Counted from the first letter of the stretch, positions 1 through 6,665 are shown. The stretch is DNA of 28,003 nt from a virus (IMGVR_UViG_3300030090_004058:1-28003); one strand, 5' to 3'. The notes: generated by a model from the sequence alone, not told the origin. A program made the numbers and translations.

Positions 1-1305
1 ATAGCCCATCACCAAGCATGGACAGTTGGTGAACTTAAAAACGAGTTTGGGTTAGGTATGATTGATCCAGACCGTTATGAGCAAATCATTGATAGCGCAG
101 GCATGAACAAAGTTCCTAGCGTTACTGATGACGATCCATTTAATCAAACAGGCAACAGCGGAAAACTTTGGGGTAAAAGAGAAAACGCCAACTTTCTTAA
201 TGTAGCGGAATGTTATTTCAACTACGAGCGACCAAGTGAGACGGACGAAGACGGTAATGAAAAAGTTGGTAACGTCGTTAAGATGTTTGCATTAGTTACG
301 CTAGATACACAGGAGATTATATGGGCTGACTATCTTGGTAACGTCACTCCACAAGCTGACTTGCCGTTCACAATTGTTACCTGTGACAAGAGGCGCAACA
401 GTTGGACGGGCGCAGGATTCCTGCAACGATTTGATCAAGAGCAACAGTTCATCGACGAGTGTTTTAATCAGATAAAGGTAAGAAATGATTATGCTGCTAA
501 CCCGATTGTAGTGATTGATAGAAAGGCATTTCAGGACGGAGAAACTGGTAAGGCATTTGAGTGGGGACCAGGGCTTCATAAGGAATTGAAAGGAAATGCC
601 GTTGCCTCAGAGGCAGTACAAATCATGGCATTACCTCAAATGGAGAATGAAACAAAGAGCATGATGGAAACAGTGATTCAAATGATCACTATGGATTCAG
701 GTGTATCAGGAGCAGCACAGGGAGACATGGGTGCTTTACCTCAGATGAATACAGCCACGGGAGTTAAACAGGTTTTAGGACATGGATCTATCCTAAACAA
801 GATGAGCATAAGAGAGGTTCAAAGAGGAGTTGAAAAAGCCATTCAAAACTTAACCAAGTTAATGCTCAATTCCATGGACCCTATCGAGACTATTAAATTT
901 TTTGAAGGTGAAAATGAGGTTGAAGCCATAATAGACAAGGACGACTTCAATCAACTGGATCTGGATGTAAGACTTACACTTACTAAGTTTCATCAAGATG
1001 AAGAGGAAAGTCGATTGATGAGAGTAATGATGACACTTGAAAGATATTTAGCCTTGCCAGTTTACTCAATGGAAAGAGCCAGACCTTTATTCGTCGATCA
1101 ATTACGAATCCTAGGTATTGAAGATGCAGAGGAGAAATTACCGTATGCACAAGAAGTTGCTATGGCTATGGCTCCACCAGAAGAACAGCCCACACAGCAA
1201 GAGGTAGAACAAGCAGAACCAGAATTACCTGTAAACGAAGCTGAGGAGGCTTCTGACGAGGCAGAGGAACTTATACAAGAAACAGATACTGACGTTAATA
1301 TCTAA
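1..1305 (+). CDS. Portal protein, 5'-truncated by window edge
   Basis: The reading frame is open from base 1, so the ATG at 58 is internal and the gene begins outside the window. A portal forms the dodecameric DNA-entry ring at the capsid vertex. The visible part has an acidic N-terminal half with a FNYERP region, a central segment (around residues 120-150 from the ATG) with DQEQQFIDECFNQIK and NPIVVID typical of the portal clip/wing, a helix-rich part with repeated Met/Gln (MALPQMENETKSMM) that fits the portal stem and crown, and a Glu-rich, low-complexity tail. It is followed by a TAATG overlap with the next gene. The family call rests on overall resemblance to podovirus-like portals. It is not adjacent to the terminase, which is on the other strand 5.6 kb away. 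Confidence 0.8.
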   Translation: MAHHQAWTVGELKNEFGLGMIDPDRYEQIIDSAGMNKVPSVTDDDPFNQTGNSGKLWGKRENANFLNVAECYFNYERPSETDEDGNEKVGNVVKMFALVTLDTQEIIWADYLGNVTPQADLPFTIVTCDKRRNSWTGAGFLQRFDQEQQFIDECFNQIKVRNDYAANPIVVIDRKAFQDGETGKAFEWGPGLHKELKGNAVASEAVQIMALPQMENETKSMMETVIQMITMDSGVSGAAQGDMGALPQMNTATGVKQVLGHGSILNKMSIREVQRGVEKAIQNLTKLMLNSMDPIETIKFFEGENEVEAIIDKDDFNQLDLDVRLTLTKFHQDEEESRLMRVMMTLERYLALPVYSMERARPLFVDQLRILGIEDAEEKLPYAQEVAMAMAPPEEQPTQQEVEQAEPELPVNEAEEASDEAEELIQETDTDVNI

Positions 1306-1583
1306 TGGCAACTGACGCTGGGGATGCAGAAAGGGCTGATTACCAGAGAGCGCACGTTCTGGGATTAGCTGAAAACAAAGGATATGAGTGTGTTACCAAT
1401 GTCCTAAACACGATGATAGAGCGTGAAAGGGAGCGTGTAGAAGCCTTAACGCTAGATGAAAAAGAGAATTTAATTGCTAGAGCAAGACTTAGCGCCCTTA
1501 TGGAAGTTGCCAGAATCCCTGCTGATATTGTAGAAAATGCTGACAAAATTCTCATAAAATGGGACAAGCGCTTCGATAAGTGA
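1305..1583 (+). CDS. Small helical protein after portal, function unknown
   Basis: A 92-aa, charged, mostly helical protein. Its ATG overlaps the portal stop codon (TAATG), so translation is probably coupled. The centre is rich in Arg/Glu (IERERERVEALTLDEKENLIARARLSAL). No signal peptide, membrane segment or known motif is visible. Position directly after the portal suggests a small virion or head-assembly factor, but that is inference from context only. Confidence 0.7.
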   Translation: MATDAGDAERADYQRAHVLGLAENKGYECVTNVLNTMIERERERVEALTLDEKENLIARARLSALMEVARIPADIVENADKILIKWDKRFDK

Positions 1584-1608
1584 GTCTATTTAGAAAGGTT
1601 GATAACAG

Positions 1609-1941
1609 GTGAAAAAAGGATTACGTTTCCCCAAAAAACAAAAGGGAAGAATCAAGATCTTCCCCAACCTGAAAAACAAGTTTATGAATATGTTGATCAA
1701 CTGGGCTAGAACAAAGCTCTTAGAATTTATTGCGTCATGGAAGACTAGTCTCGTGGGCGTTGCCTTGTTACTCGAAGCATCAGGTGGCTTACTAAGCACC
1801 GTACTAGATACAACAACACCTTTGGAGGTAGAAAGTCTACAAGGACGTTGGGAGCTTGTTGTCGCAGCATTAGGACTAATCATGGCTAGGGATAATACAA
1901 CGCCATCTGAAAAGGTGGCAGCAGCACAAAAAAAGAAATGA
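1609..1941 (+). CDS. Putative holin-like membrane protein
   Basis: Starts at GTG 1609 (110 aa), or at the in-frame ATG 1684 (85 aa), which would drop a Lys/Arg-rich N-terminus. The core 'SWKTSLVGVALLLEASGGLL' followed by 'VAALGLIMARDNTTPSEKV' matches a common pattern in small phage membrane proteins annotated as holins: a Trp-Lys-Thr entry, two short hydrophobic segments around a loop, and an ARDN...S/TSE end. It stands directly before a lipoprotein and an endolysin that lacks a signal peptide, so a pore-forming partner is expected here. The stop overlaps the next start (ATGA). Holin is the best guess, not proven by sequence. Confidence 0.6.
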   Translation: MKKGLRFPKKQKGRIKIFPNLKNKFMNMLINWARTKLLEFIASWKTSLVGVALLLEASGGLLSTVLDTTTPLEVESLQGRWELVVAALGLIMARDNTTPSEKVAAAQKKK

Positions 1942-2105
1942 AATACATACTATTAGCAATAGCCGTTATTGGATTGTCATCTTGCACTTTCAACAAAGTA
2001 CCGGTGGATTCCGCAGGTCTAATGTCAGGTGACAGAAATGTGGTAGGTCTTGAAGTAGGCTTACTAGATCATAAAGCAGGCGTAGGAGTCTGGGTAAATA
2101 AATAA
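1938..2105 (+). CDS. 55-aa lipoprotein in lysis cassette
   Basis: This short gene overlaps the holin-like gene by ATGA and ends 20 bases before the endolysin start. It encodes a typical lipoprotein signal: Met-Lys-Tyr, a hydrophobic run (ILLAIAVIGL) and a lipobox ending LSSC, with the modified Cys at residue 16. The mature part is only 40 residues, Val/Gly-rich, with an alternating VVGLEVGLLDHKAGVGVWV pattern that suggests beta structure. A tiny lipoprotein between holin and endolysin recalls outer-membrane spanin subunits (Rz1-type), but it has only one proline in the mature part, unlike Rz1. It might instead be an unrelated surface lipoprotein. Confidence 0.75.
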   Translation: MKYILLAIAVIGLSSCTFNKVPVDSAGLMSGDRNVVGLEVGLLDHKAGVGVWVNK

Positions 2106-2125
2106 ACGCTCACCCCGTATCCCTT

Positions 2126-2683
2126 GTGTTCAGGTTCCTAAAGAAGCTGCTAGGACGATTGCGTCGTAAATCCAAGCCTATACCTAAGAAGAAGGCACAG
2201 CCTCGTAGGCGCTGGGTATTTGATGCGAGAACCAAAAAGAATTTAGCCACTCTTAATCCAAAAGTTATTCCTGTCTTTACTGAGCTAACAGAAATAGCCA
2301 TGGAGATAGGTGACAAGTATGGCATCACCATCAAAATGATTTGTGGTTATAGGAGTTTTGAAAAGCAACTTGAGCTTTATAAGAAGGGAAGGTTTGGAGA
2401 CAAGGGTCCAAAGGTAACGACTGTTAAAGTGAGTCGCCATTGCTTTGGAATCGCTGCTGATTATGGTTGCTTCTCGAAGGGTAAATATCTCGATGCCACT
2501 AACTCGGTATTATCGAGCAAGATTTATGCTGAGATGTTTAAGAAGGCTCAGGAGTATAACCTTCCCATTATTCACGGAGGTCAATGGAAGTCCTTCCCAG
2601 ATCCTCCACACTTTGAATTTAGAAATGGCTTAACCATTAACCAAATGGTTCGACGCCACAAAAAAAATCAAGACGTCGTCTAA
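2126..2683 (+). CDS. Endolysin, M15 (L-alanyl-D-glutamate / VanY-like) peptidase
   Basis: A peptidoglycan-cleaving zinc peptidase of 185 aa. Visible landmarks are GYRS (74-77), SRHCFGIAAD (103-112) giving zinc ligands His105 and Asp112, and DPPHFE (159-164) giving His162; this spacing is that of the M15 DD/LD-carboxypeptidase fold. The domain runs from about residue 30 to 167. The start is GTG 2126; no Shine-Dalgarno is obvious, and a later start cannot be excluded. The first 30 residues hold 14 Lys/Arg and begin FRFLKKLLGRLRRK, a cationic amphipathic stretch with no signal peptide, so export needs the holin. The stop overlaps the next ATG (TAATG). Confidence 0.9.
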   Translation: MFRFLKKLLGRLRRKSKPIPKKKAQPRRRWVFDARTKKNLATLNPKVIPVFTELTEIAMEIGDKYGITIKMICGYRSFEKQLELYKKGRFGDKGPKVTTVKVSRHCFGIAADYGCFSKGKYLDATNSVLSSKIYAEMFKKAQEYNLPIIHGGQWKSFPDPPHFEFRNGLTINQMVRRHKKNQDVV

Positions 2684-2988
2684 TGGAAAATGACCCTCCA
2701 CTGATTGAAGCGATTGTGGGCTTGATAGCAGGTCTAGGAGCTTACTTATCTTGGAAGGCAAAGAGTGAAGCCTCAAAGGCTAACAAAGAAGCCTCACAGG
2801 CAAATAGAGCCGTTAACGGTAATCCTGATGGCAGTCCACGGTTGTATGAGATGGTTGGTACGATTAAGGAAAGACAAAGAGGCATAGATGAAAAGATTGA
2901 AGATTTAAAAGACACTCAGAAAGATCAAGCTCACACCCTACAAAATCATAGCAAAAAGCTAGAAATATTATGTAAGGAGGAGGAGTAG
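2683..2988 (+). CDS. N-terminal TM plus coiled-coil protein (i-spanin- or holin-like)
   Basis: 101 aa: a single hydrophobic segment at about residues 7-24 (LIEAIVGLIAGLGAYLSW), then an Ala/Lys/Ser helix (KSEASKANKEASQANRAV), a Gly/Asn/Pro turn, and a heptad-like C-terminal helix (IDEKIEDLKDTQKDQAHTLQNHSKKLEIL). One N-terminal anchor with a long exported coiled coil is the layout of an inner-membrane spanin; it also resembles small phage proteins of the DUF2746 type. It overlaps the endolysin gene and its end carries the purine-rich ribosome site (AAGGAGGAGGAG) of the next gene. The exact role is inferred. Confidence 0.65.
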   Translation: MENDPPLIEAIVGLIAGLGAYLSWKAKSEASKANKEASQANRAVNGNPDGSPRLYEMVGTIKERQRGIDEKIEDLKDTQKDQAHTLQNHSKKLEILCKEEE

Positions 2989-2989
2989 A

Positions 2990-3754
2990 ATGGCTTGGCA
3001 AACATTTATCGCATCAGCCGACACTCACGGTGACTTGATCGATCGCAAAGGTAAGAACAGTTACCAGAGTTACATTCTTCAATGGATTAAAGACCATAAG
3101 CCCAAGCTCCGGTTAATGCTGGGTGATTTTATAGACGCTAAAGCCATTCGTCGAGGAGCATCCATGGAAGAGCGCAGCAGTTCCATGAGAGAGGACTGTC
3201 GGGCAGCCGTAGGATTCCTAAGAGCATTCAGACCCCATAAGCTCACTCTAGGTAATCACGATCAAAGATTATGGATGTTGGCACAATCTGAAAAAGATGG
3301 ATTGGAAGTTGATTACGCAAGACAACTTGCCAAGCAATTTGAAAACGAGTTTGAGGCGATGGGAACTGAATGGGTTGAGTATGATGTAAAGAAAGGTTGG
3401 ATAGAGATAGGTCCAAGGGGAGCCAAGTCAGGACCAAAGCTAATGAGTCACGGATACTTTTCTAATATGTATCCGGCAAAAAGCATGACGCAGGCAGCAG
3501 GCACTTCAACGATAAGTGGTCACACCCATGCGTTCGACTTTTGGAGGCAAAACAATTTAGCAGGAGATGAGAGTTATGTTTCAGGGTGCGGATGCCAGAT
3601 TGCACAAGACTATAACAGAACTCACGCAAGAAGACTGAAGCATGAGCATTCTTTTTTAACAGGATCAATTAATGATCGCACAGGGGCTTGGATAATTTAC
3701 CGAGTCAAAAAAGACAACCAAACAAACACATGGCTAGATCCCAAAAGACTATAA
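2990..3754 (+). CDS. Calcineurin-like metallophosphoesterase
   Basis: 254 aa with the full set of two-metal phosphoesterase motifs in order: DTH (11-13), GDFID (45-49), GNHD (88-91), SHG (153-155) and GHTH (177-180). The family hydrolyses phosphomono- or phosphodiesters, and phage members can act on nucleotides, RNA or DNA ends. The substrate cannot be read from sequence. Start ATG 2990 sits behind a very strong ribosome site embedded in the end of the previous gene. Its place between a lysis block and a winged-helix gene gives no clear pathway hint. Confidence 0.9.
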   Translation: MAWQTFIASADTHGDLIDRKGKNSYQSYILQWIKDHKPKLRLMLGDFIDAKAIRRGASMEERSSSMREDCRAAVGFLRAFRPHKLTLGNHDQRLWMLAQSEKDGLEVDYARQLAKQFENEFEAMGTEWVEYDVKKGWIEIGPRGAKSGPKLMSHGYFSNMYPAKSMTQAAGTSTISGHTHAFDFWRQNNLAGDESYVSGCGCQIAQDYNRTHARRLKHEHSFLTGSINDRTGAWIIYRVKKDNQTNTWLDPKRL

Positions 3755-3969
3755 CTGACATATTAGACACGGCTGACAATTTGCTTGCTGCTTTACAAGA
3801 GGAGCAAGATCCGCAGCCTGAAGGAACAATAACTCCACGCCAGTATGCTGAACATCGAAAGATTACCATGTCAGCAGCAGGAGAAAAACTTCTACGACTG
3901 CATCGGGCTGGAAAGATGAAGAGACGCAAGTGGAGAAACACCCACGTTTATTGGAGAAATGAAGGATAA
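3730..3969 (+). CDS. Small winged-helix-like DNA-binding protein
   Basis: 79 aa from ATG 3730. An upstream TTG at 3688 keeps the frame but would overlap the phosphoesterase gene by 67 bases, so the ATG is preferred. The C-terminal half, ITPRQYAEHRKITMSAAGEK followed by LLRLHRAGKMKRR and a strand ending VYWRNEG, looks like a winged helix: helix, recognition helix, basic wing. The N-terminal part is an acidic helix (DILDTADNLLAALQEE). The leader is A/C-rich (AAACAAACAC) without a Shine-Dalgarno. It overlaps the following HExxH gene by 11 bases, and the pair probably works together, perhaps as regulator plus protease. Confidence 0.65.
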   Translation: MARSQKTITDILDTADNLLAALQEEQDPQPEGTITPRQYAEHRKITMSAAGEKLLRLHRAGKMKRRKWRNTHVYWRNEG

Positions 3970-4285
3970 ACTGCCACCAGTTCGGCACGTAATAATCTTA
4001 GGTCAGCTATACAGGATCGAGCTGTCTCAAGACATAAGCGACGATGAACTTGGCAGGTGTGAATCTACGCATCAGAAACTTTTTATCAATGAGAGACAAG
4101 GGGCTTGTTCAATGAGAGATACAGTTCTCCACGAAATAGGTCACGCTCTTTTCTATTTAATGAATTTAAAAGACGACTGTTCAGAGGAGGATTTTGTCAG
4201 TCGTTTCTCTACAGGCATGAGAGCTGTAATGCTGGAAAACAAAACCTTGAGCGAATGGATATTTAGTTCGCCTTACGAAGAATAA
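3959..4285 (+). CDS. HExxH zinc metallopeptidase, ImmA/IrrE-like
   Basis: 108 aa with a clear zinc-binding helix VLHEIGHALFY (His58, Glu59, His62) and a downstream acidic helix (SEEDFVSRFSTGM, around 75-87) that can supply the third ligand Glu. The short length and layout resemble ImmA/IrrE-type phage peptidases, some of which cleave partner repressors. It overlaps the winged-helix gene before it. That the two form a repressor/anti-repressor pair is a hypothesis from adjacency; the HExxH call itself is secure. Confidence 0.75.
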   Translation: MKDKLPPVRHVIILGQLYRIELSQDISDDELGRCESTHQKLFINERQGACSMRDTVLHEIGHALFYLMNLKDDCSEEDFVSRFSTGMRAVMLENKTLSEWIFSSPYEE

Positions 4286-4287
4286 TT

Positions 4288-4473
4288 ATGAGCAATAAAA
4301 CACTAGCAACAACTAATGCGTTAATCATCATGTTTCCAATGTTCTTGGGAATATGTGAGGAGTTAACAGGTAAACCAATAGCTAACCCATTACTCGTGGG
4401 TGTCGCAGGGCTGTTTATGATCATCTTTGGATTTTGGACTTGCCTACGCTTATACAAGCAGCCTGACCAGTAA
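4288..4473 (+). CDS. Two-TM small membrane protein
   Basis: 61 aa with two hydrophobic segments (ALIIMFPMFLGIC and PLLVGVAGLFMIIFGFWTCL) around a short polar loop, and a positively charged end (RLYKQPDQ). The hairpin topology is that of class II holins, which makes it a second holin/antiholin candidate besides the gene at 1609, but small two-TM proteins are common and the function is not shown. It starts 2 bases after the peptidase gene and its stop overlaps the next ATG (TAATG). Confidence 0.6.
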   Translation: MSNKTLATTNALIIMFPMFLGICEELTGKPIANPLLVGVAGLFMIIFGFWTCLRLYKQPDQ

Positions 4474-4838
4474 TGTTAAGGGGTCTTATATTTCTGCTAT
4501 TACTTCCCACGTTAATAAAAGCTGATGATCATTGGGGGACTACCCCCCCTGCTCCAGATATTACTTTGGAGCATGATCATTACAGTGGGATCGTGACAGT
4601 AAGTTGGATATCTGACTCAACCTTTGAAAAGCCAATTTGGTACATCGTCGAAGTTAAACAGGTTGATGAGAATAGAATTCCTGATCCAGAGTTCTTATGG
4701 TTCAGACCAATCGTTCCAATTCAAAGCAGCTTTAATGAATACATTTCAATCAGTCTTGATTACCGTGATAATAATGGATTGGTAAAGGATTGGTCACGGG
4801 CTGAGATATTCAGAATTAGAGCAATGTGGGGGGCATAA
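4473..4838 (+). CDS. Secreted small beta-sandwich-like protein
   Basis: 121 aa with a Sec-type signal peptide (MLRGLIFLLLLPTLIKA, cleavage probably after LIKA at residue 17). The mature part alternates strands and turns (ITLEHDHYSGIVTVSWIS, PIWYIVEVKQVDE, EIFRIRAMWG) in a way that resembles a fibronectin type III or Ig-like domain, a likeness from pattern only. It is the last plus-strand gene of the cluster; its stop codon touches the A-tract of the convergent minus-strand terminator. A phage-encoded exported protein could modify the host envelope. Confidence 0.65.
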   Translation: MLRGLIFLLLLPTLIKADDHWGTTPPAPDITLEHDHYSGIVTVSWISDSTFEKPIWYIVEVKQVDENRIPDPEFLWFRPIVPIQSSFNEYISISLDYRDNNGLVKDWSRAEIFRIRAMWGA

Positions 4839-4862
4839 AAAAAGAGAGGCGCTAACCTCTCT
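4837..4862 (-). terminator. Rho-independent terminator for minus-strand cluster
   Basis: A 7-bp perfect stem (AGAGAGG / CCTCTCT, 4843-4849 with 4856-4862) with a 6-nt loop. The A-run 4837-4843 on the plus strand reads as a U-run after the hairpin on the minus strand, so it ends minus transcription coming from 8.7-4.9 kb. There is no U-run in the plus direction. Confidence 0.8.
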
Positions 4863-4875
4863 TCGTGACTGACGT

Positions 4876-4947
4876 TTAATCTTCGTCGCATGAGCCATAA
4901 ATATCTATGGGTTCATCATCATAAGGGTTGTCCTCATCAATTAACAT
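4876..4947 (-). CDS. 23-aa acidic peptide
   Basis: A tiny frame downstream of the SprT-like gene and just before the terminator. It has one of the best ribosome sites in the window (AAAGGAGGTG, 4 bases before ATG 4947). The peptide, MLIDEDNPYDDEPIDIYG followed by SCDED, has ten Asp/Glu in 23 residues and no Lys or Arg. Such a highly acidic peptide could mimic nucleic acid or bind a basic partner, but no function is known to me. The strong ribosome site is the main reason to regard it as real. Confidence 0.6.
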   Translation of the reverse strand: MLIDEDNPYDDEPIDIYGSCDED

Positions 4948-4960
4948 CGTCACCTCCTTT

Positions 4961-5515
4961 CTATGCTACGAGTTTGAATTCTTCACCGTGCATTGGCAGA
5001 TCCATTTGCCTGCGCCTTGTGATCTTCTTAAGCTGATTCAGCTTATCCTGTTCAGCAATCTTAGCGTCGATGATTGGATTGACTAAGTCTTGCCTGAGCC
5101 AGCGGTAGATTCTTTGGAAGCCGTCACCATGAGATTTTTTATAGATGCCTTTTGAGCGCATAGCGCCTCTTTGAACATGGTGTGCGACTTCATGTGCAAC
5201 CGATATGAGAAGTCGATCATCTTTATCAGTTACCACCCTGTCGCCATAAACTTTATTCTTAGCAAACGCAGCATACTCTTCTTCAACACCAGCTCCCTTT
5301 CTGTGTTGCCAATAATTAAGATTAATTTGGATCACATGGTATCCCGCATAGGTTGCGCCTGTGACATCTTTATTTACGACCCTTGTTACCTTCACTGCCT
5401 TCTCGACATGAGAGCGAGTGATGTTAAGAGGGTATTCTTTTTTCTTCAAAAGGTTCATGCACTGACGAACCCATTTTTTAATTTTCTTTATTTCTTCTTG
5501 AGTTGGTTTATCCAT
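4961..5515 (-). CDS. SprT-like zinc metallopeptidase
   Basis: 184 aa from ATG 5515. The zinc site is VAHEVAHH (His108, Glu109, His112) followed by SHGDGFQRIYRWL (128-140), the H-G-x-x-F/W pattern of SprT/Spartan-type peptidases, which in cells act on DNA-protein crosslinks. An ATG at 5539 extends the frame by 8 codons but lies upstream of the -10 of the promoter-like element at 5528-5556, so 5515 is chosen. The N-terminal third is Lys-rich and helical. It is followed by the 23-aa acidic gene and the terminator. The physiological substrate is unknown. Confidence 0.8.
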   Translation of the reverse strand: MDKPTQEEIKKIKKWVRQCMNLLKKKEYPLNITRSHVEKAVKVTRVVNKDVTGATYAGYHVIQINLNYWQHRKGAGVEEEYAAFAKNKVYGDRVVTDKDDRLLISVAHEVAHHVQRGAMRSKGIYKKSHGDGFQRIYRWLRQDLVNPIIDAKIAEQDKLNQLKKITRRRQMDLPMHGEEFKLVA

Positions 5516-5527
5516 TTGAGTAATTCG

Positions 5528-5556
5528 ATTGTGACACATGTTAAAACATGAGTCAA
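5528..5556 (-). promoter_or_regulatory. Promoter with palindromic operator-like spacer
   Basis: On the minus strand TTGACT (5556-5551) is followed after 17 bases by CACAAT (5533-5528). The spacer and flank form an imperfect palindrome, TGACTCATGT-N4-ACATGTGTCA (9 of 10 positions pair). The element recurs upstream of 21438 and 23366 and in weaker form before the integrase. The predicted leader to ATG 5515 is very short. Confidence 0.6.
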
Positions 5557-5608
5557 TGTTTATATTAAAGACTCTTCGTATATGTAATGACTAATGAGTA
5601 ATATTGCT

Positions 5609-5884
5609 TCATGCTGCTTGTTTGACCCATGATGGAGGATTCTTACCGAACCAACCGACCTTATTGATCTGCGCTTTGGTTGGTTTGTTCTTGAGGACAC
5701 GGTTCCTTTTAAGAGCTTCCGTGAATATATCCTCAGGCATGTATGCCCAAGGTTGTTTAGTTGAAGCAGACACTTCGCCTGCTGGTGTGTAATGGGTTAT
5801 TCTGTAAGCCCTCCTACGCTTGATTAGTCGTGCCTTCCAGAACAATCCTGTCTTATTATTTTTAAGATAGATTATGTTCTTCAT
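5609..5884 (-). CDS. Basic hypothetical protein, 91 aa
   Basis: An Arg/Lys-rich protein (KARLIKRRRAYRITHY near residues 18-33) with several aromatic residues and a C-terminal segment GWFGKNPPSWV. It is not a family I recognise; charge suggests nucleic acid binding or a virion-associated role. On the minus strand TATATT lies just before the ATG as a possible -10, and a 7-bp inverted repeat (5898-5918) lies immediately upstream. The opposite strand also has a short open frame but with poor composition, so the minus frame is taken as real. Confidence 0.6.
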   Translation of the reverse strand: MKNIIYLKNNKTGLFWKARLIKRRRAYRITHYTPAGEVSASTKQPWAYMPEDIFTEALKRNRVLKNKPTKAQINKVGWFGKNPPSWVKQAA

Positions 5885-5897
5885 GAGGGTAATATAC

Positions 5898-5918
5898 CAA
5901 ACTCATTTTTAGAGTTTG
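5898..5918. promoter_or_regulatory. Inverted repeat in upstream region of 5884 gene
   Basis: CAAACTC and GAGTTTG form a perfect 7-bp inverted repeat with a 7-base centre, 14 bases upstream of the minus-strand ATG. It could be an operator covering that promoter. The rest of the gap up to the next gene (5919-6026) is A/T-rich and shows nothing else I can name. Confidence 0.4.
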
Positions 5919-6026
5919 TTAGGAATCACCCGATTTGGAGAGAAATAAAAAAATAGAAACTGCTATAACAGTCTTAAAAAAAAGTAAGAAAAAAATTTGA
6001 CGCTGTTTTGAACTTTTCTAACTCTG

Positions 6027-6128
6027 TTAGTTTTTTGAGCGTTTCTGTATGCCATTCGACACGGCAAAGAATCTGCAAACTAATATACAAAAAAGAATAT
6101 ATAATATAGATCCGATAAGTATTAACAT
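6027..6128 (-). CDS. 33-aa single-TM peptide
   Basis: Starts at ATG 6128, overlapping the stop of the DUF6321-like gene by 7 bases (ATGTTAA). A GAGGAG site sits 6 bases upstream, inside the end of that gene. The peptide has one hydrophobic segment, MLILIGSILYILFCILVC, then a basic tail (NGIQKRSKN), giving a predicted N-out or N-in anchor with a positive end. Tight coupling and a good ribosome site support it; function unknown. An upstream in-frame ATG at 6134 would add two residues but lacks the spacing. Confidence 0.55.
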   Translation of the reverse strand: MLILIGSILYILFCILVCRFFAVSNGIQKRSKN

Positions 6129-6388
6129 TTCCATCTCCTCAGTGCTTTAGCCTTACGAGTAGGTCTGCCTTTAGAATCTTTCATTGGACCTTTCACGCCA
6201 GACATTCTTGCACAGAAACTTCTTTTCCTAGCACCACCTTGAGGCTGTGGAGCCTTTAAGTTAGATCCCGTTTTACGATTGTAATAATCACGACCCTTCT
6301 TAGTAAGCCCGCCCTTCTCAGACTTGTGTTCCTTACGCAAGGATACACCTTTCCTCTTTGGGGGTCGCATTCTGGACTTATAGCTCAT
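6122..6388 (-). CDS. DUF6321-like basic protein
   Basis: 88 aa, rich in Lys, Arg and Gly. Recognisable elements in order are a basic N-terminus, SEKGGLTKKGRDYYNRKTGSN, PQGGARKRSFCARMSGVKG and a C-terminus ALRRWKC. These match my memory of the short phage family DUF6321 seen in many marine phages, usually near structural or terminase genes. The role is unknown; the composition fits DNA binding or packaging-associated proteins. It is coupled to the preceding gene by TAATG and to the 33-aa gene after it. Confidence 0.75.
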   Translation of the reverse strand: MSYKSRMRPPKRKGVSLRKEHKSEKGGLTKKGRDYYNRKTGSNLKAPQPQGGARKRSFCARMSGVKGPMKDSKGRPTRKAKALRRWKC

Positions 6389-6663
6389 TAACCTTGAGGA
6401 ACTCTGTAAACTGTATTGCGAGGTTCGGCAGGTATAAGTGAACGCTTAATGGCTCTTTTAGCCTTAGGTGTTTTTTTCTTTTTTGGCTTACGTAAATCAA
6501 CACCAAAAACTTTACTTAGACGCTTTGACTCTTTTCTTGATCTTGGATTGTTTGTTCCTCCGTAACCATATTGAGGATCGCCACTCATGTTAAATCGATT
6601 TGAATAACGAGGATCTGGCGGTCCCATCATCTCCTTAAATTTTCTTTTTTTCTTAGTATCCAT
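6388..6663 (-). CDS. Basic hypothetical protein, 91 aa
   Basis: Lys/Arg- and Pro-rich, likely disordered: MMGPPDPRYSNRFNMSGDPQYGYGG followed by KKKKTPKAKRAIKR. No known domain. It begins 2 bases after the 58-aa gene and overlaps the DUF6321-like gene by one base, so it belongs to the terminase operon. Similar basic proteins next to terminases may be minor virion or DNA-condensing proteins; that is inference. Confidence 0.65.
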   Translation of the reverse strand: MDTKKKRKFKEMMGPPDPRYSNRFNMSGDPQYGYGGTNNPRSRKESKRLSKVFGVDLRKPKKKKTPKAKRAIKRSLIPAEPRNTVYRVPQG

Positions 6664-6665
6664 AA

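Noticed and set aside
3688-3729. TTG start at 3688 for the winged-helix gene
   Set aside because: Would overlap the phosphoesterase gene by 67 bases; ATG 3730 gives a normal small overlap.
5516-5539. Earlier ATG (5539) for the SprT-like gene
   Set aside because: It lies upstream of the -10 box of the promoter-like element, so the transcript would not contain it.
5171-5551. 126-aa plus-strand frame opposite the SprT-like gene
   Set aside because: Cys/Phe/Ile-rich shadow frame; the minus-strand frame has clear HExxH and HGxxF motifs.
6018-6036. Plus-strand terminator CTAAC-TCT-GTTAG followed by six T
   Set aside because: Only 5 A/T-rich pairs with a 3-base loop, and no plus-strand gene lies upstream within 1.1 kb; too weak to list as a terminator.
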